Under the pieces are notes generated by a model that saw only the letters and a program-made list of their open reading frames with translations, was not told where the DNA came from and did no database searches. From Lichtheimia corymbifera B2541 (lineage: Eukaryota > Mucoromycota > Mucoromycetes > Mucorales > Lichtheimiaceae): a stretch of DNA of 64,000 nucleotides. The stretch is from assembly GCA_000697475.1 (NCBI GenBank), contig JNEU01001045.1, positions 1-64,000 of the forward strand, in the 5' to 3' direction. A program made the translations under genes and the position numbers. Below are positions 10,530-23,289 of the stretch, in pieces (within the stretch, counting starts at the first letter, position 1; each line of letters starts with the position of its first letter).

Positions 10530-13130
10530 TTCATGCTACTTCTCTCTCTCACACACATACATACATAATAGCCTATGCAAGTTATGATTCATACCATCAC
10601 CAAAATCGTTAGCTGCGTTACTACCACTTTGATACGTTCTTAATACAATTATGGTCTGTATGCCGAAACAGCATCTTCGGAAAAGGATGTTACTCTTGTT
10701 TCCATGTTCAATTAAAGGCCGACATGGGATGAGATGCTTGTGTACGATGATCCACCATCTCAAACACGGGTCCTCATCATCCTCATTCAAAAGATGAGGC
10801 GCGCGTGTCCGCGTGTTGAAGAATTAAAGGACTAGTGTGATATACAAAAAGCTCGGTAAAGTATGACCGTGCATACGGAGCGGGGTTTTTTGTGTGTGTG
10901 GTGGGGGGAGTTAAAGATGTAGTGGTACACCATGTGCTTTCCCCGCACGTCAGAACCCAATTATCTATACTCCTCCCCCAACTCAAAAGAACATCAACTC
11001 CTTGGTACTCGTAGTGAATGTAAAAATAAAATAAATGCATCTTTCTCTCCTTGCTAGTGCCAAGAAGGGCATTTATTTTCTGGAACGTGGTAGTAGTAGG
11101 ACGATCCATCATCATACTAAGGTTTGATGTTTGTAACTCGATTATTTACTTTATGCACATATATTCCTAATTGGATTTTAGAATAAGCCGATTGCAAGAA
11201 AAAAAAAAGGTTGATAAAGATAAACTATAACGGAACGACTGTAAAGGGCATGGTGGGAAGAAGAGTGAGATAAGAAGAAGGGGACAATAAGCTTGATCCA
11301 GTCTCATTGGTACTTTGCGACAATTGAAAATGAGGCGGACTCGTAAGGGCATTACACTTCTTTTTTGATAAAAGAGGTATTCCCTGTGTGTATGATGTCA
11401 TTTCTGACAAATATGTACAGCAGAGAGATTTGTTCCAGAACGGGAGCATCCTCGTGTAAGGGTGGGTGGGGGGCGTAAATCCGTCAAGATAAGATAACCA
11501 ATGGGTCCCCACTCACTCTACATTTACATTCCTAATGCAAACGCACATACATACATGATCATGGAACATGCCACTCCTCTCTCTTTTTTCTCTTTATGAA
11601 TCGGATAGAAAAGACAGGCACATACATAGCATCCTAAAAGCAAAACAACAATGCATATCCGCGTGATATGTTTTAGTGCTTGCATCTATTACACCTCTTG
11701 TCCTTGTTTTCTCTCCTAATGCAGAATCAAGATCGCGTGTGATCGGCATGCAACTAATGGGGTCCCGTAAAAGAATCGGGTACCCACTCTTATTGTCAAT
11801 GGGTAATATTATCCCTTTTTTCTCTCCCCCCTGACGTGTTGCCACCACCGCGCGCTCTTTTTGATTTATCATCATGATCCAACTCAGCACCTTTTGCATT
11901 TGTTCACGAGGGGTACACGAACAACGTATTCATGATCACTCGTTGATGTAAAAAGTAGCATTTTTAATGTTTGCTGGCTCGGTGGCGATACTGTTTGTCA
12001 CGTGTGTTTGGCTCACTGCTATCCCACGACATGTGTTGTCTGTAAAAGGAAAACCGCCATGGATCGCCCTATTTAGATTGAGTGGACCTCTCAAAAAGAT
12101 CGCTGCATAATGATAACGTGCGTGCTACTAATACCAGCCAAACAAAAGAGAGGGCCACGTTTCTCCAAAGTGGGGTGTGTGTGTTGCCCATTTGACCTTG
12201 AATTATAGCCAACGAAATCTTGGGGGTGGAACGATTCAACGCCAGCCAGTCAACTAAGACTTGTTTGGGTTTCATGGGTATAATTTTGTGTCTCTTTCTT
12301 TTTGACAAGCCCCGCCCATCATCATCATTGTACATGAACCATCTTTTTCAATGGGCGTTACGGATCTCATTTCTGTAATGGCAACATGCCCCAATTGAGA
12401 TAAGGATATGCATCGGCATCTCTCACTCTCTCGCTCAAGTGACATTAGTAAATGCAAGTAGTCATCATTATCGCTTTCCGAATAACGAAAAATAAAATCA
12501 GGTACAGAAAAGAGAAATTTTCTGTCATCCAAGCTCAGTGAAACAAAATATGTACGTGCAACAACAATGCCCGGGATCATGAAATTCTATGTACATACAC
12601 ACACTCTCTCTCTTGCACTAGCACGCACTCTCTCGCTCTCGCTCTCTATAGTCAATATTGCCCTGCTGTTCAGTCTCTGTGTATCGATACATTCATCATC
12701 AGGATGATAGCGTTCGCAGTCGAGGGTTTCCAAAACATCATTCAAAAAAATGTGTGTGTCGTCGAGTAGGTGTGTGTGTGTCGAGTGTGCGTGTCGTGGT
12801 AAGGGATAGGGAAAGTAAATAAAAGGGTTATGTATGGGTAGAATCAAGGGAAAGAGAAGAAAAGAAAACGACTGAGATAGAGAGCGAGAGAGAGAGAATA
12901 ATCATGACATCGGTTGCGAGTGTGTGTGTCGTGTGTGGTGGATGGTGATAATCGTTCACAAGCTAAATATACACAAGTCGATAGATGTGGTGGTGTGGAA
13001 ACGGGGAAAAAAAAGAACAACAACAATGAATACATAATAAACAAGTAGTAGAGGTGGGGTATCTTGTGCCTAAAGAATATAAAACATACAATGAGTGATG
13101 CATTCAAAAGAAAAGATGCATGTTAAAACG
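10530..13130. other. Long intergenic stretch
   Basis: This AT-rich DNA has CT/GT low-complexity strips, for example around 12595-12650 and 12760-12800. There are many short, unsupported frames on both strands. A minus-strand open stretch at 10536-10790 beginning MNEDDEDPCLRWW could be an exon of the neighbouring 9850-10527 candidate, but I found no splice pair that keeps the frame. Confidence 0.5.
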
Positions 13131-13136
13131 TACCAT

Positions 13137-13424
13137 TTAAGCACCTGTACAAGTAGGATCTTGACCGACAGAATGGCTTGCACGGCCACCCATGGGATCA
13201 ACAAAGCTGCCGAGGACATCAGGTACACGGCCCATCCGCATAGGGTCTTGTAAATGGCGTGCCACAGCCTCAGGAGAAGCCACGACGATCACTTGTCTTG
13301 GTTGTTGTTGTGGTTGTTGTTGAGTACAGCAATCGCAATGATAAAGTGTACGTGCATCATCATTGTCAGCGTGGATGGTATTGTCTCCGTTACGACTAAA
13401 AAGTTTGCGAAGCATGCTCATCAT
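13137..13424 (-). CDS. Small hypothetical protein (95 aa)
   Basis: This is a single open frame MMSMLRKLFSRNG... to ...DPTCTGA with TAA. A TATA-like ATATATAAAC lies on the minus strand near 13480-13490, about 60 bp upstream of the ATG, and a pyrimidine-rich leader lies between them. It has a Gln-rich segment (TQQQPQQQPRQ) and a Pro/Gly-containing C-terminal half with RMGRVPDVLGSFVDPMGG. It has no signal peptide, membrane segment or known motif. The promoter layout supports a real gene, but no homologue is known to me. A donor-like GTACGT just after the stop may mean a spliced 3' end. Confidence 0.45.
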   Translation of the reverse strand: MMSMLRKLFSRNGDNTIHADNDDARTLYHCDCCTQQQPQQQPRQVIVVASPEAVARHLQDPMRMGRVPDVLGSFVDPMGGRASHSVGQDPTCTGA

Positions 13425-13429
13425 AATAT

Positions 13430-14010
13430 AAGGTAGAAAAAAAAGTTGTGTGTAATGGGGGAGCTGCCATTCGGATGAAGGGGTTTATATATCCTCGATC
13501 GGACAGCCGCGCGCGGATTGATTGCAGAAAGACAAGGCACACGAAAAAGCTTGGCTGACTTTTGCGGCGGTGGTGATGTTGATTTGGGGGGAGAGAAAAA
13601 GATGATTATGACGGTATAACTGCTGTGAAACCACTAAGCCAAAAAAGGGGGGGATCAGACGAGTGAGCCAAACAAGAGCATCATCTCCTTAACACGCTTT
13701 TCCTAAAACTGTAGCACACGTTATAAGGTAAAACAATGCATGCTATTACATACCATCAATTGAGAAAATGTAGGCTTTTGGGGGGAGTTGGATAATAATG
13801 AGGCTAAGGAAGCAAAGCAACTTGTAGATAGGAACATCTACGCTATCAGTAGGGTGGCCTGTGTGCCAAGATTTTAACTCTAAATCCTAGCCATTCAATG
13901 ATCCGCATTCAACAAGCCTGTCATCATCATGGTGCCTTTAAACACACATGCACGTATAATAATAAGAATCAATTCATTCATCCATGTAAGAGAAAAAGGC
14001 ATTGCATTGC
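13430..14010. other. Intergenic, promoter side of the 95-aa gene
   Basis: This stretch contains the TATA-like element near 13485 and a G-rich strip around 13640-13655. I see no gene. Confidence 0.5.
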
Positions 14011-14970
14011 TAAGATATTATGACAGCTTCTTGGCTTGACATGCTCAATGGCTGTGGGAAAAATGGGTGGAGTTATCTTGCTTCATTGTTGCTGTTGCTT
14101 TATTATTCTTCTTTTGTTCTCATGTCAACTACAAAGCCGCGTTCATTCTATGGGTAATGGGGAGAGAATGGGTGTGGTGCTACGGTCAACATGCAGTGTT
14201 CTATATGCTAATGAGAGCCTGTCTGTTCTTTGTGAATGTAGGTGAATTAGCTTTTTAATACGAGTACTATTACAACGCCGTTGGAATAGGGGCAGCCAAT
14301 GATCTATGTGTGGGTGAGTAAGCAGACATGGGTATATCTGTAAAGTGGTTGGCTCATGACATTGTATATAGCAAGAAAAAAAAAACGTCTTATTTTTTCA
14401 AGCAAAGTTTATTATGTACACTAGCACGCATATGCGATAGAGGACAAGAGCAGTAGTAGGTGGAGGTGCGTAGGTATTGCAAGCAGTGAGTGAATTACCA
14501 ATAGGAGGAAATGTTGATTGTTCTTTTTCGTCAGTTCACCGATATCGCCGTCATCCGTATATTTCCGACCACCCTATGGCTTCCTTAAAGAGGTGCTTGA
14601 CCATTCGATAAGGTATGTATGCCCGAAAACGGGGTCGTTTTCATTGGTGTACTGACAATACACTGTCATAAAGCAAGTACACACGTGTTGGTGGTGGTCC
14701 TCAAGAAGAAGAAGAAGATGGATATGGATACGAGTCTGGAACGGCGCAACGTATTTGGCAATCTCCTTGATTATATGGTGTTGGCGTGTACCACACGATA
14801 AGGAACAAAGCTGAAAGGTATGTCATGTATCCAATGGGCATAGGCATTATAATAACGTGTAACCTTTTAGCACGCTTCATGCACGTTCGACCACGACAAG
14901 GCTCTTGAGATGATGTATATCCCACAAATGGCAATGGATGACAATACATGTCAGGGACAACGTGCAAGTG
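14010..14970 (+). pseudogene. Possible multi-exon membrane protein remnant
   Basis: Coding-like pieces occur on the plus strand. A hydrophobic segment at 14067-14258 includes FILWVMGREWVWCYG. A piece near 14540-14612 ends before GTATGT. A piece after an AAAG acceptor near 14670 reads GGGPQEEEEDGYGYESG and, after a TGA, LYGVGVYHTIRNKAE, ending at another GTATGT near 14818. Donor sites are good, but the frame is interrupted inside the third piece, so this is either a pseudogene or a gene with an intron I mis-placed. The family was not identified. Confidence 0.3.
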
Positions 14971-15122
14971 AATACAAGAACAAAGGCCAATGTCGATTAT
15001 TGAGAAAGTCTTTTATATCCATCATGGCAAACCAAGAATCCACATGTCATCATTAGCCAACACCATCTTCCATTATATATATGTAGTCTCTGTATTCGTT
15101 TATAAATATACAAATATGGATA

Positions 15123-16540
15123 TTATTGTAGATGGGGATTGCAAATGATAATACGCGTATGTAATATCATGTCCATTGTTGCCGAGGGATAAGATTGTAA
15201 GGCTAGCTGGAAAAAGAGGAACATACGTATGAAACCAGTGAGGCATAATCGCATTGCGACCACCAAGGATGAAGCTGTAGAAGCCGACGCATGATGACGT
15301 TTTGTTGATAAAGCAAAGTTGTCAAGGTACATATGTATATGCTGGGATCCTTCTGCACCATAAATCTTGCTACTGCTATTGTGTATCCCTACATATCACA
15401 TCCATTTGTTATCACTGTATCCAATGCTGCTAGTACACAATTTCAAAAGGATGTACATACCTGCAGTACACCGCCTTCCAAACCAAAGCCGCTACACCAC
15501 TCGTACCAGATCGGAACCTGCATCTTTTTTTTTTTTCTTTTGGCTCTACGCGATAACGGCTCAGCTGGTAAAGTCGATCTTTCGAATCCAAGCTACCATC
15601 TTCTGAGTCGACACCTGACATCGGTCCCCTTCTCTATTAAAGAGCAGACATTTAGCTTTCAGCAGAGATAAAAGCATAACCTCAATCCGATAATACATAC
15701 TTGCACCTTGGATGTCTCCGAATCCATAAGCTCGTGGTGCTGATACAGCTCGTGTATGGTTATAACTGAATCCCAAACCCAATCATACGAGGAAGTCGAT
15801 GTTGTCGATAAGATTATACCATGGCCAATGGGTTGCACCCTGATCATCCCATGAAGAAACATATGCCTATATCTTGAGTTACCTATTTGATCCCATCGAC
15901 TTTGCCCATACCAATACTTACCGAGATAGGAACGTCGCTATTGTCGAAGAGCTCTGTGGTGGATACCTTTCTCAGACACTCCATATTGCTTGCGATCTTA
16001 GTCAAGGGCCCATCCGTTGCCGTTGTGAGGGAAATCCCGGGCCATACCACTCGATGGCATGAGTATTCATGTCTTGACGGTATAGAATAAAGTTGGCGGT
16101 AAGTTCATCTCCAGAAGTTAAATGCCTTATCTTGTATAACTTACGAATGGCTTATGTGTGTGCTTGTATATAGCCGTTTGAAGTTGCACCGTATCAACCT
16201 CCATCAACCTGGTAGGCATAGCTTGTCTAGGATCACGTGGTTGGACGCCGATGCTCATGCATGCCATCATGGCTATCCATGTTGTCAAACGTCAAGCCAG
16301 TTTCTGGTATGCTGTTATAGTATGGACACCACAGTTTGCAGGGACAACATTCCATGTCTTGAAGTGTCGCGTTCGTACACAAGGTATCTCGGCCTTGGCG
16401 ATCTGTTTGAAGAGGAAGCATCGCATGCTGTCGTGTAGCCATTGAGCGTTCTCCCGGTTGCCATTGTTGTCAAGCTCGCAGGTTCGTATTGAAGAACGGA
16501 GAGCGATAAGGTGATTGTAGTGTCGTTGCCCATGCGAGAT
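15123..16540. other. Unresolved coding-like region, probably minus-strand pseudogene
   Basis: On the minus strand a frame around 16490-16230 reads ...CELDNNGNRENAQWLHD... and RTRHFKTWNVVPANCG and then meets a TGA. Further exon-like blocks with donors GTATCC and GTAAGT occur between 16070 and 15880, and another around 15850-15690. The plus strand also has open frames here. I could not settle on one gene model or a family, so only a decayed gene is suggested. Confidence 0.25.
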
Positions 16541-17337
16541 TAGTTAGGAAGAAAGGGGGAGAAGAGAATAGCAAGATCGCTTGAGTAAATCCCACGTGAC
16601 CATTTTCGTGCACCAGCACCCAGAATATCCAAGAGGCCTATCCACTACCGGATCGTCATGCACGTCGTCGTTGGTAAAATAATGGATTGTACTTGTAGCC
16701 GCCTGTTGCCAATCCCCTCTTTATGCTGAATTACTCAAATGAAATATAATAAAATGGAGTAAAATATCACTTACTGCAAATAGACCTATCGTTACTGCAA
16801 TGACAATCAAAGTACAAAAAGTAGGACCACAACAAAGATAAATACACCTGCCAAGAAGGTCATCCACAGTGATACATACATACCAAATCTTGAGTTTTTG
16901 ACAATGTAAGCAATCAAAGAAGAAAGAGATATGTGGAATAGGATGGGCGACAACAACATCGGCCTTTATTTGGAGTGGGCGTGTGAATTTCTGTCCTCAT
17001 CTCATCACAAAGAAGAAATAAAGTGATAAACGGGGCCAAGGAAATAGTGCATAAGCTGATAAATTGATAAGACACCTATACCTACACCAGGATCAAGGTT
17101 GGCTCTTTGTGAACGAGCTTAGTTGTGATGATTGTTGATGGCACCAAATCTATCACTTTGCACTCTGAACATATCTACATGCTACACCCACAGCAATAAT
17201 CCGATTGTTTACAATATCACCCAGCAATCAAAAGCCATTATTGCATATGCATAGAATGACCATATCATACTGCACACGGCTTATGACTGCCACAAACAAT
17301 GATGCTATGGGCCTGGATCCCATACATACCTCTATCC

Positions 17338-17411
<74 letters not shown>

Positions 17412-18008
17412 CATCGTTCCTAGAGATGCCAACATCAAAATCATGGTTTCTCTTTCTATATTGCATGGCTTTATTATGTACAACATAAAGACGATCGCTA
17501 TTGACTATCATATCTTTCTTACTCCTATGTAAGGCCAAGAAATGTGTATGTGCTAAAGCCCTATCATATAATACGTACAAAAAGAAGAACCACTACGAGG
17601 CATACAACTCTTCCGACATCCTTACATTTTGCTGCTACATGTAAACGAAGGAACCAAGATGGAGATCATAAACCCACCAAGCACTCACTGAAGCAAAGCC
17701 AATGTTTATCACCGTATTACCTTGCCACAGAAGAATATTATCCACCCCTCACCCAAATAGAATTATCCAAGTATGTGTATAAATAGATCTATCAACCAAA
17801 GAGACATTATAGACTCCTTTCTATTCTTTTTTTTTTTTAAAGTGCTATGTGAGCGAGGGAAAGAGGTGAATGTGAAAACAGTGTGTGTATAATGTTGTGC
17901 AGAGTGAAAGTGAGCTTTTTTGTATGTGCGCAAAATACATGGTAAATAGGGGGAGAGAGAGAACAAGTGATGATTACAAAATGAAATGTTGTTGCAATGT
18001 ATACTTCT
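16541..18008. other. Intergenic, 3' side of the Hsp110 gene
   Basis: AT-rich, with the (AC)n microsatellite at 17341-17413. A T-run at 17829-17839 on the plus strand lies downstream of the Hsp110 stop codon and may belong to its 3' end. No gene seen. Confidence 0.5.
17341..17413. repeat. (AC)n dinucleotide microsatellite, ~36 units
   Basis: An uninterrupted AC repeat has one G substitution near 17405. Open frames through it encode artificial Thr-His or Val-Cys runs and are not genes. It is likely length-polymorphic. Confidence 0.95.
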
Positions 18009-20616
18009 TTAGTCAATGTCCATGTCGTCCTTCTTTTCCTCAGTTTCCTTGGCAGGCTTCTCACCCTCGGCAGCATCTTCCTTCTTTTCCTCACCCTCGG
18101 CCATGGGGGTATCCTCTGCAGGCTTGGGAGCAGGCTTGGGCTTGTTAAGGATGGGAGTAGCAAAAGCAACCACAGCATTCTCTTCTTGAGCCATGTCACG
18201 GGACAAGACAACAGGAGTCTCATGCTTGGCAACCTTTTCTTGCTTGGCGAGTTGGTCATCGAGCCAGCGACGAGCACGATCGATACGATCCACAATATCT
18301 TGCTTTTCAGCAGCAGGGATGTGAGAGTACTTGTCATCCGAGCTCATGGCTTCTTGTTGCAAACGTTCAAGAGTAGCACGCAAAGCACGTTCAGCACGAG
18401 GACGCTCCTCAGCTTCACGGTAACGCTCAACAACGGGAGTACCGATCTTCTTGAGAGCATCCAACTTTTCAACATAGACCGACTTGGGTTGATCATCACC
18501 TTCATCATAGATCCAGTCAACAACAGCGTTCAAGTCAGAAACAAACTTGTCCTTGATCTATATAATATACAAACATCAGTACACGTGTTCCTCCAACTCA
18601 ATCTTTTACTACTTACAGCAGGATCAATGTAGGCAGAGTAAGGACCCTCAATCTTGTCACGCATCTCATAACCATATTCCTCAAGGGAGTTCTTGGCAGC
18701 TTCAGTGGCAAAGATGAGCTTGTCGTTGGAAGCCATTTGGCTTTCTTGTTCAGCGTACTTGTCAAGGACAGCCTTGGAAAGAGCGGTGGTACCAGAGACA
18801 ACGGGCAAGTCAGCCTTCTTGACAAGCTTCTTGACAGTCTTGGTTTCCTTTTCACCATCCTTGTTGGTGAATTCCTCAGTGACCTCCTTTTCTTCAACAG
18901 TGTAGGCGGATTCAACGGACAAGATACCGTGGATGTTGAGTCTAACCTTGACCTTGATTTCAACAGGCTTGCCATCAACAGGCTCAACGTTCTTGATAGT
19001 GAATTGACCAATCCAGGGGTTGATACCACGGGGCAATTGCTCAGGATGGACATAAGAAGCTTCCAAAGTGAAAGGCTCAGAGCGTTGGAAAGTCAAGATC
19101 TTGGTGGAAGGAATAGAGTTGTTGCGATCAAAGACAACGATTTCAGTCTCTTCTTCCTCGGGAGTAGGAGCCCAGGACAACTTGATGGGGTAGCTGCAGA
19201 TATCGTTGACGCGGAAATCACGGACCTTGAAAACAGGCGACAACATGGCACATTGCAAAGCAGCACCACGGGAACCAGCTTCATCTTGGTTAAGGGTGGT
19301 GGAGATTTCCTTGCCAAGGACTTGAGAAATAGTGGTCTTGATAGCAGGGATACGAGTGGTACCACCGACAATTTCAACAGCGTCAATATCAGCAGCGGTC
19401 ATACCAGCACCTTCCAAAGCCTTGTGGATGGTATCAGCAGTGCGGCCAAACAAGTGTTGAGCCCATTCTTCAAAGTCGGTACGGTTGACAATGGTGCTGA
19501 CATCACGATCATCCATGATGGATTCAATGTTGACAGGAGCTTGAGGGTTGGCAGAAAGGACACGCTTGCACTTTTCAGCAGCAACACGCAAACGCAACAT
19601 GGCCTTTTGGTTGGTGTAGACATCAATCTTGAACTTTTCCTTGAATTCAGCAGCCAAGTGTTCGATAATGACACGGTCAAAGTCACGACCACCGAAACCA
19701 GTATCATAAGCAGCGCTGCGAACAGTCAATTGACCCTTGATGAAAGAGACGATTTGAACAGAGTAATCGGAGTGACCAATATCCACAAAGGCAACATTGC
19801 GTGGCTTTTCCTCAGGCAAATCGAGCTTGGTAATACCGTAACCCAAGGCAACCGAGGTAAGATCATTGACAAGACGCAAGCAGTTAAGACCAGCAATCTC
19901 GGAAGCAGCCAAAATAGCACGACGTTGGACATCAGTGAACCAGCCAGGCACAGTGATAACGCAGTCAGAAACAGGGATGCTGAGTTCAGCAGCAGTGGTC
20001 TCCTTGAGCTTGCTCAAGTACATGGCAATCAATTGAACATTGGAAAAGGTAGCTTGTTCACCAAGGTAGTTGACCTAAATCCTTTTATAAGTACTCCTTT
20101 TTTTATCCTTTGTTTTTCCTTTCATCATCATCTTACCTGAACACCAACTTGACCATCGACATCAACAAACTTGATAGGGGTGTTCTTTTGCTCGACTTCT
20201 TGGATCTCGGGATCAGAGACGGTGCGACCAACAAGACGCTTCAAGTTGCCAACCGTGTTCTTAAAGTTGCTGACTTCTTGGGTCTTTGCAGCTTCACCAA
20301 GGAAACGTTGCTTCATACCGAACGACACAAGCGAACTATAATATCGTATAAAACGTTGTATGTTAATGGTCGAGTTCGATGATGTTGATAACGTTGTTGT
20401 TGCTGTTGTAGTTGCATTACTCACGGAGTGGCACGGTTGGAAACTTCATTGGCGATAACGTCAATACCACGGTTACGAGCCACCGAGATGACCGATTGAA
20501 GATTGCCCAAATCAAAACCCTAAAGGACGCGTCATGAGTATGTTTATGACCGATGGCGTATTGCATTGAGGTACGATTGTGAGGTGAGGGAGGGGGAGAC
20601 TTACCACGACAGACAT
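18009..20616 (-). CDS. SSE1: Hsp110 chaperone (Sse1/HSPA4 family), 770 aa
   Basis: There are five exons on the minus strand: 20616-20605, 20519-20425, 20335-20137, 20074-18617 and 18557-18009. Phases join cleanly to 770 codons plus TAA. The N-terminus MSVVGFDLGN is the phosphate-1 loop of the Hsp70/actin ATPase fold, and TGFGGRDFD (phosphate 2) and [11 protein letters not shown] follow in the ATPase domain (about residues 1-385). The substrate-binding beta domain, an acidic lysine-rich insertion ([13 protein letters not shown]), and a C-terminal helical region ending in an acidic tail ([10 protein letters not shown]) follow. The family acts in the cytosol as nucleotide-exchange factor for Hsp70 and as a holdase. 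It lacks the EEVD terminus of cytosolic Hsp70. Length and exon joins argue for an intact gene. The start is the only ATG giving the conserved MSVVG. Confidence 0.96.
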
Positions 20617-20639
20617 GTTTAAAGAGAAAGAGAAAGAAG

Positions 20640-21655
20640 CTCTAGGAAACAGGAGAATGGGCGATCGGGGTGCCAGGCTATAAATTTTTTCTGAGCGCAG
20701 AGCAACAGCCACTATTGTACATCGACCCCGATGGATGGCTTTTTTATCTTTTCGATTCCATTGTTTTCCACCTAGGAATACGTATAGTAGAATGCTTGTT
20801 ATTATATATCATTGGATAGCTAGGCTAGTGGTCGAATTGAATAAAGGACCATTTGGATTCAATAGACGCCCTTGTCGCCGCTTATTCCTTGCTCATACTT
20901 TTATAACTCGGATGTCAAATCGTCAAGCGGAATTAGGCAACTGACTCGGCTAACTTGTGTCACTAGCATGGACCGGATTTCGGTGGTACCAACGTATTCT
21001 AAGATTCACACTCTACTGCTCCTCCTGCCCATGACACTTTTTGGCTGAGCATGTTTACTTACATACAAACAATAATAATTCAAATGGAAGCACGTGTCAA
21101 TATGCCCATGATAATGCATCCCCTCTTACTTTACTATGATGCATTCCACGTATAGCATCATCCGCACCACCACAACCACAACCACAACCACAACCACAAC
21201 CACAACCACAACCACAACCACAACCACAACCACAACCACAACCACCACTTGCATCTTGCAGCTACCATATATGGTATTACTCCTGCATCCATGTTACTGC
21301 CTTATTGACAACAGCAAATCATCAGCATAGAGTTGCATGATCATATGGTATATACCAGAAGCACCTAATACAACATAACTATGATGATGGATTGTGGTTT
21401 AATAAAACTGGCATTCACCATGATGATGGCATGTGTTTATTGCTGTGCATTGTTTACATGTCACCTGGTGATGATTGTGGTGGTGGTGAATATATTCTCT
21501 CACACCAGCCAACCCTTCATAATGATACAGGCAAACATTTAATACGTAAAATCTCACTCTTTTCTCTTTTTTTCCCCATGTTCATTTCTTTTCCACTACT
21601 TTACTATATGAATGCTGGTGTTAATATATCATCATCATCATTCTCTTTATTCAAA
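20640..21655. other. Divergent intergenic region between Hsp110 and DUF4203 genes
   Basis: This contains a TATA-like element on the minus strand near 20685, about 65 bp upstream of the Hsp110 start. It also contains the (CCACAA)n microsatellite and, before the DUF4203 start, pyrimidine-rich leader sequence around 21555-21600. I saw no convincing heat-shock element array. No gene. Confidence 0.5.
21169..21247. repeat. (CCACAA)n hexanucleotide microsatellite, ~13 units
   Basis: Near-perfect hexamer tandem repeat. It creates an artificial poly-threonine frame that should not be annotated. Confidence 0.95.
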
Positions 21656-21658
21656 ACG

Positions 21659-22729
21659 ATGACACGAGGGTGCATACTACTATTACTCCTGGCAGCCTGT
21701 ACAGTAGCAGGTGCCCCTGTGGTGGTGAATGAAGAGCCTGGTGTACTCTATCTCCCTAACAATGCGATTGTATTGGGTATGTTGTACATAAGAAGAGACC
21801 CTATCACCTGATGACCTTTTTTTATTCTAGATGACGGGTATCAATTATCCATTCAAGGGGTGATCGGCTCCATTGTCTTGATCGGCACAGCACTCTTATT
21901 GTGGCTACGTGGCGCATTTTACTATTTTCAGACACCTGCAACATCCGGACTTGTAGGCTTTATTACATTGGGACTCATTACATGGGTGCTATTGGCCAAT
22001 TTGGAACCAGCTGGCACCTATGGCACCAATCGATGGACCCTTTATCTCGTAGCACCTATTGGATGTGGTCTTGCTGGTGCATTGATTCTTGCATGTTGTG
22101 CTTGGACACCGATTCCATTGATGGTCCTGGGAGGATTAGGAGGACTTGCAGCTGGATTATGGGTGCTTGGATGGCGTACAGGAACAAGTATCCAATCCAA
22201 TTGGGGTCGTGCTGTGCTACTTGTGGTGCTTGTCATTCTTGGATGTCTCATTGCAGCACTCGATTATCTCTTTCATATGCTGGGAACATCCATGACAGGG
22301 GCTTACATGTTGATGCTTGGCTTGGATGTGTATTTTCACACAGGCTTCACGTATTGCTTTACTGCAACACTGGATCAGAATCCTGCTCATGGTAAAAATG
22401 ATAAAGGTGTATCAAGGAATGAACAGCTTACATAACTGGGCTTTTAGGGAATACGTTTACCGTTACAAGGGAAACCAACATTATCCAAGGTGTCCTTGTT
22501 GTTGCTGTGATTGTTGGTCTTGTCATCCAGCTATGCATGGCTCAGGTATGCATATGATATATAGATATGTGAGAAGGATCGTGTCTTATGTCTACATCCA
22601 TAGTCAATCCAATCCCAACATACGCGAGCATTTAGTGGTCTCTATCAATACCCAGTCATCCGGCATGTCATGCCACAAGCAACCTTAGTACAAGGACGAT
22701 GGTTTACTCCTTGGCAAAGCAAAGTGTAA
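21659..22729 (+). CDS. DUF4203 / TMEM198-like seven-helix membrane protein, 300 aa
   Basis: Exons are 21659-21776, 21831-22391, 22448-22545 and 22604-22729. The joins keep phase (1, 1, 0) and give 300 codons plus TAA. The protein begins with a cleavable-looking signal peptide (MTRGCILLLLLAACTVAGA). After a short extracytosolic stretch come about seven hydrophobic segments, including GVIGSIVLIGTALLLWLRG, a glycine-rich LGGLGGLAAGLWVLGWR and a last helix in exon 3 (VLVVAVIVGLVIQL). This signal peptide plus seven-helix layout with glycine-rich helices matches DUF4203 (TMEM198-like) proteins of fungi, which are probably in the plasma membrane or endomembranes. Biochemical function is unknown. The family call rests on remembered pattern, not a search. 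Confidence 0.8.
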
Positions 22730-23285
22730 TATGTAGTAGTGTCCTAATTTAGTAATCCTATGTTTAATTCATATATTCACCTTATCATTGAATGGTCACT
22801 GATATACGTAACTATGACGAGGTAGCCCATCTCTTTCCCCCTGGATCAGTTTGATGATCTTGAAAGCACTAGAGCCTGCAATCCCGGATCCCCATCCTCT
22901 TGCACCAGCATTCCTTCATTCCCACTACCAATACCAGACATAGTCATATCTTGTTGGCGTTTCCTTATGCATGATGTAGTATATTTGAAGATCGCGAAGA
23001 TAAAATAAGAACGGAAGTTGTAACATTAGCTAGGATATCCTTCCACATAGGGTGGTGTCATGCTCTTGCTTGTTGGATGATGATGCCAGGTCGTGTTGCT
23101 ATGCGACATTGTTGATGGCGTAAAGTGAAAAAACCTTTTGCCTGATCCAAGCACAGAGTTGCCTGTCAAAATAAGCATCGTTGGGTCGTCCTCTTTTTGC
23201 ATCTTATCGTGCTTCACATATCACTGGCATCGTCGTCATCGCATTGATCAGCTTCGTCTTCATACTATAGTTGCTCAAAAACGCG
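22730..23285. other. Intergenic with one unassigned minus-strand open stretch
   Basis: The minus-strand open frame 23217-23026 (63 codons, with LTGNSVLGSGKRFF) is coding-like but has no start context, partner exon or known family. The rest shows nothing. Confidence 0.35.
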
Positions 23286-23289
23286 TGCT

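Noticed and set aside
15548..15606. tRNA-like sequence with GGCTCAGCTGGTA and TTCGAATCC
   Set aside because: The D-arm-like and T-arm-like pieces are separated by only a few bases, leaving no room for an anticodon arm, and no acceptor stem pairs.
17205..17580. Several open frames through the AC repeat (Thr-His and Val-Cys runs)
   Set aside because: They are products of a dinucleotide microsatellite, which is open in several frames by composition alone.
18737..20140. 467-codon open frame on the plus strand
   Set aside because: It lies entirely antisense to the Hsp110 exons. Its composition mirrors that strongly codon-biased gene and it crosses an Hsp110 intron. It is a shadow.
21136..21330. 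Poly-threonine ORF
   Set aside because: Created by the (CCACAA)n microsatellite. No splice sites or start context.
21901..22395. 164-codon frame overlapping the DUF4203 gene
   Set aside because: It lies in a different frame of the second exon of a clear membrane-protein gene, with no independent support.
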